DNA of 64,000 bases from Hahella sp. KA22 (GTDB taxonomy: Bacteria; Pseudomonadota; Gammaproteobacteria; Pseudomonadales; Oleiphilaceae): the NCBI RefSeq assembly GCF_004135205.1, contig NZ_CP035490.1, positions 6,563,501 through 6,627,500 on the forward strand. Reading direction: 5' to 3'. This document shows, one piece after another, positions 8,931-16,800 of this stretch. Under the pieces are notes generated by a model, which did no database searches, had not been told where the DNA came from, and saw only the letters and a program-made list of their open reading frames with translations. Each line of letters opens with the position of its first letter. Position 1 is the first letter of the stretch. The position numbers and the translations under genes are program-made.

Positions 8931-8947
8931 CGCGGCTTAACGCCGCG
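8931..8947. repeat. Tandem hairpin 3
   Basis: CGCGGC (8931-8936) and GCCGCG (8942-8947) pair around TTAAC. Confidence 0.75.
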
Positions 8948-8967
8948 CAGGCGCGTCCATGCGCCTG
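8948..8967. repeat. Tandem hairpin 4
   Basis: CAGGCGC (8948-8954) and GCGCCTG (8961-8967) pair around a 6-base loop, directly abutting hairpin 3. Confidence 0.75.
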
Positions 8968-9175
8968 ATGATTAACATGCCAATATCATTGCCACTTTAA
9001 TAAAACCCCACCTTCCTCAAATATTTACACTGTCACCATCGATTACTCTTTATACGGGCGCAATACGCCGCCCGTTTAATGAAGTTGATAATCGCCCGCT
9101 CGGGTTTTGATAAGAAAAACTCATAAACGCGACATTAAATTGCACTATCCAACGGCTATCTTAGCCTGCATAATA

Positions 9176-9315
9176 TGCGGCTTTTCCGCAGCCGGGACAA
9201 ATGCCGTCCGGGACCTCTTTTCCGGGCAGTCGTCCGGCGCATTCTCCGGTTTCGCCGGATTGTCTGAAGAGCAGGTCTGAACACTGTGTGAATGTAGGCG
9301 CCGGATCTTCCGGCG
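9176..9315 (+). promoter_or_regulatory. Structured CCGG-rich leader upstream of speD
   Basis: Perfect small hairpins occur at 9176-9190 (TGCGG/CCGCA), 9245-9259 (TCCGG/CCGGA) and 9299-9315 (CGCCGGA/TCCGGCG). The last ends 34 bases before the speD start. The TCCGG motif recurs through the segment. It may be a structured 5' leader controlling speD; it matches no riboswitch class I know. Confidence 0.45.
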
Positions 9316-9349
9316 ATGTGTTGAACAGCAAATCTACTGAGGGTCTGAG

Positions 9350-10144
9350 ATGTCTGAAAAGCTCAAACTCCACGGTTTCAACAATCTGACGAAATCGCTA
9401 AGTTTCAATATTTACGACATTTGCTACGCGCAATCGGAGAAACACCGACAGGAATATATTGCTTATATCGATGAGCAATATAATGCCGAGCGCCTCACAC
9501 AAATTCTGACCGACGTTGTGGAAATTATCGGAGCCCACATTCTAAACGTATCCAGGCAGGATTATGATCCACACGGCGCCAGCGTCACCATGCTGATCGC
9601 CGAACACGAAGTGCCTCCGCCAGCGGACTCCAGCGAAGAATCGCCCGGACCGCTCCCCGACGCAGTGGTTGCTCACCTGGATAAAAGCCATGTGACCGTG
9701 CACACCTATCCGGAAAGCCACCCCGACAACGGCATCAGCACATTCCGCGCGGACATTGACGTGTCCACCTGCGGTCTGATCTCTCCGTTGAAGGCGCTGA
9801 ACTACCTGATTCACAGCTTCGATTCCGACATTGTCACCGTCGACTACCGCGTACGCGGTTTCACCCGTGACATCGACGGCGCCAAGCTGTACATCGATCA
9901 CGACATCAACTCGATTCAGAACTTCCTCAGTGAAGACACTCAGGAAGCCTATCAGATGATTGACGTGAACGTGTATCAGGAGAACCTGTTCCATACCAAG
10001 ATGATTCTGAAGGAATTTAACCTGGATAATTATCTGTTCGGAACCGGCGTCAGCGAACTGAACGCCAACGAAGCCTCCAACATCAGGGAACGTCTGCAAA
10101 AGGAAATGCTGGAGATTTTCTATTCCCGCAATATGCCTTACTGA
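9350..10144 (+). CDS. speD: S-adenosylmethionine decarboxylase proenzyme
   Basis: SpeD (264 aa) decarboxylates S-adenosylmethionine to give the aminopropyl donor for spermidine. It is the long E. coli-type enzyme. The self-cleavage site is [15 protein letters not shown], with Ser113 expected to become the pyruvoyl group. [16 protein letters not shown] follows, containing the conserved Cys. The ATG has GAGGG about nine bases upstream. A structured leader precedes it. No speE is adjacent. Polyamines influence biofilm formation in many marine bacteria, but nothing here links the gene directly to the glycan or pilus loci. Confidence 0.96.
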   Translation: MSEKLKLHGFNNLTKSLSFNIYDICYAQSEKHRQEYIAYIDEQYNAERLTQILTDVVEIIGAHILNVSRQDYDPHGASVTMLIAEHEVPPPADSSEESPGPLPDAVVAHLDKSHVTVHTYPESHPDNGISTFRADIDVSTCGLISPLKALNYLIHSFDSDIVTVDYRVRGFTRDIDGAKLYIDHDINSIQNFLSEDTQEAYQMIDVNVYQENLFHTKMILKEFNLDNYLFGTGVSELNANEASNIRERLQKEMLEIFYSRNMPY

Positions 10145-10188
10145 TTCATTCAATCAGGACAGGCGTAAGTTCGACGGAACAGGCATAA

Positions 10189-10779
10189 ATGAGTAATCGC
10201 GTATCTTTATCCCTGACGTTGAACAAGATTGGGCTGCTTTTCGCAGCCCTTCTTGTTTTAATGCAAGTCATCTCTCACTGGTACGGCTACCTGCTCAATT
10301 TCAATCGCCCGGAGATCATGAGCGGCGATTATTGGCGTCTGATCAGCGGCCATTTCGTACATCTGAGCTGGATTCATCTGGCCCTGAACGCTGTTGCGGC
10401 CTATCTGATTTACGACTCTTTCGACCACAATTTCAAAAACTGGCGTTTTCCTCTCTATCTGGGACTGCTGAGTCTTTTGATATCCATCGGATTATTGCTG
10501 TTTTACAAGACCACCCGCACCTATGTCGGTCTATCCGGCGTATTACACGGACTGCTTGTGCTCGGCGTACTGGCGGGCGGGCGCTTTCCGCGCTGGGTAT
10601 TAATCGCGCTGTTCGTCGGCGTCACCGCCAAGATTATCTGGGAACAAACGCCCTACTACGATGAAGGCCAGATAGCGCGCCTGATTGGCGGCCCCGTAGC
10701 GGAACAGGCCCACCTGCTCGGCTATTTCAGCGGCGTGATTATCGCCGTAGTCGTCCGCTTTCTCGGGAAGTTTCGCTAA
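10189..10779 (+). CDS. rrtA: Rhombosortase-like rhomboid serine protease
   Basis: A 196-aa membrane protein with about six transmembrane segments. It has the rhomboid pattern: WRLISGHFVHLSWIHLALN near residues 47-66 (with HxxxN), the catalytic Ser in YVGLSGVLHG near 110, and a late His in AHLLGYFSG near 170. This short form matches rhombosortases, which process proteins bearing a C-terminal GlyGly-CTERM signal. I found no GlyGly-CTERM protein in the window, so the substrate is elsewhere. It lies 44 bases after speD, possibly co-transcribed. Confidence 0.85.
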   Translation: MSNRVSLSLTLNKIGLLFAALLVLMQVISHWYGYLLNFNRPEIMSGDYWRLISGHFVHLSWIHLALNAVAAYLIYDSFDHNFKNWRFPLYLGLLSLLISIGLLLFYKTTRTYVGLSGVLHGLLVLGVLAGGRFPRWVLIALFVGVTAKIIWEQTPYYDEGQIARLIGGPVAEQAHLLGYFSGVIIAVVVRFLGKFR

Positions 10780-10810
10780 GAGCGCGTCAGCCCTGGAGCG
10801 CTTTTCAGGG

Positions 10811-11674
10811 CTACGTCCGACTGCGCTCAATCATCTCCAGCACCATGGGCCGGATAATCAGGTCGATGGCCAGCGCCAGCTTGTTGCCGGGCACCACCAG
10901 GGTATCGTGACGGGACGCGAAGGCGTTGGCGATCATGTTGATCAGATAAGGAAAGTCCACTTCCCGGGGATTGCGGAAACGGATCACCACAAAACTTTCA
11001 TCATGACTGGGAATCTCCCGCATGATGAAAGGATTGGATGTATCCACCGTCGGCACCCGCTGGAAATTGATATGGGTCTGAGAGAACTGCGGCACGATGC
11101 AACGCACATAGTCCTCCATACGATTGAGAATCGTCGCCACCACCGCTTCCTGGCTATAACCGCGGTCATGAGTGTCGCGGTGAATCTTCTGAATCCACTC
11201 CAGATTAACAATCGGCGTCACGCCGATCAGTAAGTCCACATGGCTGGCGATATCGTAATCGTCAGTGCTGACGCCCCCATGCAGTCCTTCATAAAACAGA
11301 CAGTCCGTCTGCTTGGGCAACGATTGCCAGGGAGTAAACGTGCCTGGCGCGCCACCGCCCCGGATCAGGTCCATATCGTCGTCATGAATATAATGACGAA
11401 AGCGACCCTGGCCGTTCTGACCGTAATCGCAGAACAGCTCTTCCAGTTTATCGATATGGTTGGCGGCCAGAGAAAAGTGATTCCACTGACCATAGCGCCC
11501 CTGCTGGGCCAGCTCCGCCATCTGCTCGCGGGTATAGCGATGAAAGCTGTCGCCTTCCACAATAGCGACATTCACGCCCTCTTCCACGAAGATCTTTTGC
11601 ATGGTGCGGCTGGCGGTAGTAGTGCCGGCGCCGGAAGATCCGGTCAGAGCGATAATGGGGTGGCGGGCGGACAT
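10811..11674 (-). CDS. prkB: Phosphoribulokinase-family protein (PrkB-like)
   Basis: A P-loop kinase of 287 aa with ALTGSSGAGTTTAS at the N-terminus (Walker A) and VEGDSFHRY, FYEGLHGG and HDRGY downstream, as in class I phosphoribulokinases. E. coli has a similar protein (PrkB) near crp and yhfA, so the neighbourhood is again conserved. No RuBisCO or Calvin-cycle gene is visible, and the substrate in such heterotrophs is uncertain. It is convergent with the rhombosortase gene and divergent from the AAA ATPase gene. Confidence 0.9.
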   Translation of the reverse strand: MSARHPIIALTGSSGAGTTTASRTMQKIFVEEGVNVAIVEGDSFHRYTREQMAELAQQGRYGQWNHFSLAANHIDKLEELFCDYGQNGQGRFRHYIHDDDMDLIRGGGAPGTFTPWQSLPKQTDCLFYEGLHGGVSTDDYDIASHVDLLIGVTPIVNLEWIQKIHRDTHDRGYSQEAVVATILNRMEDYVRCIVPQFSQTHINFQRVPTVDTSNPFIMREIPSHDESFVVIRFRNPREVDFPYLINMIANAFASRHDTLVVPGNKLALAIDLIIRPMVLEMIERSRT

Positions 11675-11842
11675 GAATGCGTATCCTTCTACGGCTTCCC
11701 ATTGGAGAGCCTTATACGTGACTGTTTCCGTGCGTTTACTGAACTGGCTGCGCGCGGCGGTTCATGCCGAGGCTGGGGCTATGGTAATCTTGCTTTCAGG
11801 ATAAACACAACCTTGACGATACCGCAGAGAGCAGAGGCGCCT

Positions 11843-13330
11843 ATGCCCGAAGTACATGACCTGGGACTGATGATTGATTCCCGAATCCCCCTGATAGTGA
11901 TTCAAAGCCATGAGGAGACCCGGGTGCTGGACACCGTCACCCGTCTGGCGATCAAGAAAAGCCTGCCGCTGTTCGCCTGGACCGTCACGGACGGCCTGAA
12001 GCGGATGGGTTTCGGCTTTGATCTGGAACAGGAGGATAAGCTGAAAGATCCAGAAAAGATTCTGGAGCACATCAAGCGCAGCCATACCGCCAGTATCTTT
12101 GTTCTTTGCGATTACCACCCATTCCTGGACGATGAGCCTAAACATATCCGTCTGCTCAAGGACATCGCCCTCACCCATCGCAACAATGGGCACACAGTGA
12201 TCCTGCTGAGTCACTCTCTGGAGATTCCGGGGGAACTCAAACATCTGAGCGCCAACTTCAAGATGCGGCTGCCCAACGCCGACCAGTTGATCAATATCGT
12301 GCGTGAAGAGGCCGCCCGCTGGTCGCAGCAGCATTATGGCGAGAAGGTGAAAACCGACAACAAAACCCTGCAGCAGCTGGTGCGCAATATGTCCGGCGTC
12401 ACCTTCGAAGAAGCCCGGCGGCTGGCTCGCGGCGCCATCTTCGATGATGGCGCCATCACGCAGTCGGACATTCCTGAAGTCAATCGGGCCAAGTTCGAGC
12501 TGATGGAAATGGAAGGCGTGTTGAGTTTTGAATACGACACTGCCAAATTCACCGATGTGGGGGGACTGGAGTCGCTGAAGAAATGGTTGCAGCAACGCCG
12601 GGTCGCTTTCGTCGAAGGTAAATCGGAAGCGCAACTGGACCCGCCCAAGGGCATTATGCTGCTGGGCGTGCAGGGCGGCGGTAAGAGTCTCGCCGCCAAA
12701 GCCGTCGCAGGAATGTGGGGCCTACCGCTGTTGCGCATGGACATGGGCGCGCTGTACAACAAATTCTTCGGTGAAACCGAAAGAAATATGCGCGAAGCGC
12801 TGCAGCTGGCGGAGTTGATGTCGCCCTGCGTGCTGTGGATTGATGAGATCGAAAAAGGCCTGGGACAGGACGGCAACGACCAGGGCGTCTCCAAGCGGGT
12901 GCTTGGCACGTTGCTTACCTGGATGTCGGAGAACAAACATCCGGTCTTCCTGGTCGCCACGGCCAACAATATCAAATCGCTGCCGCCGGAGCTGATGCGC
13001 AAGGGCCGTATTGACGAGATCTTCTTCGTAGACCTGCCCACCCTGGATGTACGTCAGATTATTTTCGACATTCATTTACAAAAACGCGGACTCTCCCCCG
13101 CCAACTTCGACGCGAAGTTGCTGGCGGAGTCCACCGATGGCTTCACCGGCGCGGAAATCGAGCAAGCGGTGGTATCCGCCCTCTACTCCGCCGCCGCCCT
13201 GGGACAGCCGCTGACCACAGAACTGGTGCTGGAGGAAATCAGCAATACCCAACCTCTCTCCGTCGTAATGGCGGAAGACATGCTGGCCCTGCGCGCCTGG
13301 GCCGCCGCCCGCTGCGTCCCGGCGGACTGA
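11843..13330 (+). CDS. Ycf46-like AAA ATPase
   Basis: A 495-aa AAA+ ATPase. The first 230 residues form an unusual N-terminal domain typical of the Ycf46 group. The C-terminal AAA module has Walker A LLGVQGGGKSLAAK near residue 275, Walker B CVLWIDEIEKG near 330, and a sensor segment VFLVATANN followed by LMRKGRIDEIF. I chose ATG 11843 because homologues begin close to DLGLMIDSRIP; the frame is open further upstream but that part overlaps prkB on the other strand. Ycf46 is required for normal inorganic carbon use in cyanobacteria; its role in proteobacteria is unknown. Confidence 0.9.
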   Translation: MPEVHDLGLMIDSRIPLIVIQSHEETRVLDTVTRLAIKKSLPLFAWTVTDGLKRMGFGFDLEQEDKLKDPEKILEHIKRSHTASIFVLCDYHPFLDDEPKHIRLLKDIALTHRNNGHTVILLSHSLEIPGELKHLSANFKMRLPNADQLINIVREEAARWSQQHYGEKVKTDNKTLQQLVRNMSGVTFEEARRLARGAIFDDGAITQSDIPEVNRAKFELMEMEGVLSFEYDTAKFTDVGGLESLKKWLQQRRVAFVEGKSEAQLDPPKGIMLLGVQGGGKSLAAKAVAGMWGLPLLRMDMGALYNKFFGETERNMREALQLAELMSPCVLWIDEIEKGLGQDGNDQGVSKRVLGTLLTWMSENKHPVFLVATANNIKSLPPELMRKGRIDEIFFVDLPTLDVRQIIFDIHLQKRGLSPANFDAKLLAESTDGFTGAEIEQAVVSALYSAAALGQPLTTELVLEEISNTQPLSVVMAEDMLALRAWAAARCVPAD

Positions 13331-13460
13331 GCCCTGTCTCGATACCGACATGGCGGCGGCCAATCAAGGCCCGCCGCCTTTGCTTTGAATTCCCCCTACA
13401 CCTCAACCCGCTCGATTAAAACCAACCGAGAACGCCAGAGAGCACTACCCCTCCTACTCC

Positions 13461-13593
13461 GTTCGCCCTGAGCCTGTCGAAGGGCGCTATGCAATACAGA
13501 CGTATCAATGGTTAACCCAGGCTAAAATTTACTGAAGAAACCAGTAGCTAGGTTTGGCGCTCTGGGAAGTCCTTCGACAGGCTCAGGACGAAC
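13461..13593. repeat. REP/BIME-like unit 1
   Basis: GTTCGCCCTGAGCCTGTCGA (from 13461, repeat ends 13485) is repeated inverted at 13569-13593. The core CCTTCGACAGGCTCAGG is a repeat found in many proteobacterial genomes. Between the arms lies a segment shared with unit 2, including CAGACGTATCAATGGTTA. Confidence 0.85.
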
Positions 13594-13751
13594 GGGGGAA
13601 ATTTAGGGGCGGTGGTCTATTATTGTTCGAACATGCATTAATGGTGAGTTAACCGTAGCACGCGAATCCCCTCCGAATCCCTCCTCGTCAAACACACATT
13701 CCATACCAACCAAGAAACACCAGCGAATCGGGCACTGATAACATGCACCCC

Positions 13752-13861
13752 GTTCGCCCTGAGCTTGTCGAAGGGCGTTATGCACTACAGACGTATCAAT
13801 GGTTACCCCACTGAAGTAGGTCTGGCGTTCTGGGAAGTCCTTCGACAGGCTCAGGACGAAC
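13752..13861. repeat. REP/BIME-like unit 2
   Basis: A second copy of the same unit, with arms at 13752-13776 and 13837-13861. The inner segment is about 23 bases shorter than in unit 1. The left arm differs by one base (AGCTTGTC for AGCCTGTC). Confidence 0.85.
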
Positions 13862-13898
13862 GGTGGAGAGTAAAAACGGGTTGGGACGGTTTTTTTCT

Positions 13899-16800
13899 TT
13901 ACTGGGTTACTTCCCGCCAGTAGATGATGCGGTCGTGGCCCCGGTATTGCCCGAAGGTGGCGGTGGCGGAGGGGTTGTCGAGGCTGTTGTCGCCATCCCA
14001 GTCGAAGCGGAGCCATAGATCGGTGTTGTAGCGCAGGCCTACAGTCCCTTCGTTGCCGATGCCGGGACTGGTCAGGTAAACCTCCTGTCCATCAGGGTAT
14101 ACAGCTGAGGCGAAGGCGCCGCCGGCGCCGGGGTTACCGGCCACTTCCGCCCGGGTTTCGCCGGAGTTGAGATTGCCGCTGTAACTACTCATCGCCAGGG
14201 TTGCGGGACTGCTGCTGTAGCTAGTGCAGCTGTCTGAGGCGTTCTCGACGAAACGGGCGCCGTTCCAATGTTCGATGTACATGGGCAGTTCCAGGCTGGA
14301 TGTTTCCGGCCCATAGGCGTTTTCCATGCGCAGGCGGCCATAACGGATTTCGGTTCCGGCGATGCCAGTGATGGCGAAGTCCAGGCAGGCGTCCGCGTCA
14401 CTGGTTTTGTAACAGGCGCCATCGCTGTCCTGCAGGTCCGTTGCAGCGAAAGTAAGATTCACATTGGCGGCGAAAGGATCGTCGTCCGCCAAGGGCGGTG
14501 AGTTGGTTTTCTGATAAGTAAACACATCGCCTGACAGGGACAGGGTTCCAGAGCCGTCATAAGCCGCGCCGGTGCTCAAGGACAGCGACGCGCCGCTGCT
14601 ATCGAAGCTGAGTATCGAACTGCGCCCGCTGGCGTCGCTGTAGCTTCTATTGCTTTGCAACGTGTTGCTGAATTTAAAGTAGGCCGCGTCATAGTTCAGT
14701 GTCGTGGCCCCCGCAACGTTTTTACCAACCAGGGTCAACACCGGACTCACGTCATAAGGGAAACTCTGATCCTGATAGGTGAACGCGCAAGCCCAGGGTG
14801 GCGTAAATGTGGGCGTGTTGGCGGATACCGCCAGATAGGCGGGGTAAAAGCGTCCGATATCGCCGCTGGCGCCGCTGATTTTCGCGGTTCTGGCGGAGCC
14901 GGCGCCCAGATAGTTACTGTCGTCGATAACGGCGCTCAGATTTATCACGCCTACTTCGCTGAACTGATAGACGCCGCTGGCCTGGCCGCCACTGAATAAG
15001 GTCGAGCCTCCCGGCAGACTCAAGTCTCCAGATAATGCGCCATTGGGCGCCGGCGCAATACTCGATACGGACAGCTGCACCGTCTCCCCTTCATTGCCAA
15101 AGGCAGGCGCCAGGCCATTGCCGGACAAGTCCGCGCCAGCGTCCGCCTGTCCATCGCCATCCAGGTCATCCGCTGTCTGATACAGCAGGCCGCCCACATT
15201 CAGGGTAAAGTCCGCCCCGGCTTTACGATATGCCCCGCCACTGGGCCCAGTGGCGGCGGGATTGCCCACCGCATCAACCCGAATGACGAACGGCCTGACA
15301 ATCCAGGGCGCAGAGGCGTTGTCGCTGGCGATGGTCAGAGGATTATCCGACTCATCCAGAATCAGTCCGCTGCTGTCATCCCGCAGGTTCAACACATAAG
15401 CGCCCACATCGGACGTATCCCAGGCAAAGGTCGCTTCGCCACTGGTGAAACTGAGATTGAGATTAGCGCTGGCAGGCTGACTGTCAGGGAGCGTTGCAGT
15501 GCTATTGCCCACTATCTGCGGCGCTACGCCCGCCGGATCAGCGCTACTGCGCGTCAGCCAGGCCTTCAGGTTGACGCCCCCATCGTATTCCTCCACCGGC
15601 CCACAACTACCGGCGGCGCCGGGGTCCTTGGCGATCAGGGAGACTTTGAAATTATGGCGACGTCCCGCAATCAGGTCGTAATCGAGGCTGTCGTTCTCCT
15701 CGATATACAGAATATTGTCGAGGAACTGGATAGGGCCGCCCACGCCGCTGATGGAGGCGTCTGTATCCGTTGCCGACAGGGTCAGCGACTCCGCCAGATT
15801 ATTGCTGAGGGTAAGTTCCGCCACACCGGCGTCCGCCGCAGAGAATGTGTAGGCGGCAGCGCCATCGTCGCTGCTATCGGGATCAGGCGACAAGGTTCCC
15901 GCGCCGGTCTGCACCGCCCAGACTCCGCGAGAGCGAGAGGTGCTCAACGCCACCGTACCGGCATAGGTCGATAAGGTGGCGCCGCTGGAATCCTGGGCTT
16001 CGATGCGCACAGTATGCGGAAGACAGGTGCTGGCGGTGGAGCCGGTGGTGATGATAAAACGATTCAAGGCGCCAACGCTGCAAAGTGCGCCATAATCCAA
16101 CGCAGACACACTGCCGGAATTGTAAGTGACGTCGACGTCACTGTTGCTGCTTACATCCTCCGCCGTGATCGCGCCGTAGATCTTGTTCTGATAACCCAGA
16201 CTCACATCTCCAGCGCTATAGAGCACGCCGGAAAATGTCACTGCGGAGCTGAATATCACATTGCCATAGGCGTACAGCAACAATCGGCTGGCGTTGGAAG
16301 GTGAGCCGCCGGGGGCGTTCAGATAGTCCTGGTAACCAATTGACAAGGACTGATTGACGAAAAGGCGCGCCGTCCCCGATCCCGTCACATTGATTTCCAC
16401 TTCACTGCCTAACGTAAGCTGGTTAATCCAGTAGTCGCCCGGTTGCAGGTTAACCTTGCCCTGATAGCCAATGCTCAATTGATTGATAAAGTACTCGGAA
16501 TAAGCGCTCGATACGTTCATGACCGAAGCGTCGCTGACGGAGACCGTACGATATTGATTAGTGGCGCCGCCCAGCGTGCCCGCCCCGCTCACACTCAAGT
16601 CCGTCACATAGACGCTGGTGTCGGGAAAGGTTCCCGGATTCAGCGCATCCACAGCGCCACCGGAAGCCACACAGGTGGTGGAGGTGCAACTCAACACCGA
16701 GGAGCTGCCGGTCACCGATACGGTTCCTGCTTCCAGAATGTTATCGGGGCTGTCGATCACCTGAGAGTTATAGCCAAAGCTGATGGTTCCAGTGGAGTGA

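Larger units (their letters stand above)
8846..9349. other. osmC-speD intergenic region rich in hairpins
   Basis: These 504 bases contain no open frame of note. Four perfect inverted repeats stand in a row at 8865-8967. After an AT-rich stretch (8968-9175) a CCGG-rich segment with at least three more hairpins (9176-9315) leads into speD. Confidence 0.7.
13331..13898. other. Intergenic region with a REP/BIME cluster
   Basis: No gene supported. The region contains four copies of a 25-base repeat arranged as two inverted pairs (13461-13593 and 13752-13861), the two pairs being tandem copies of one unit. Confidence 0.8.

Noticed and set aside
11240-11842. N-terminal extension of the AAA ATPase by about 200 residues
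   Set aside because: It is antisense to prkB, and homologues of the ATPase begin at about 11843.
13461-13861. REP cluster as a CRISPR array
   Set aside because: Only four copies, in inverted pairs, with related rather than unique intervening sequence, and no cas genes.
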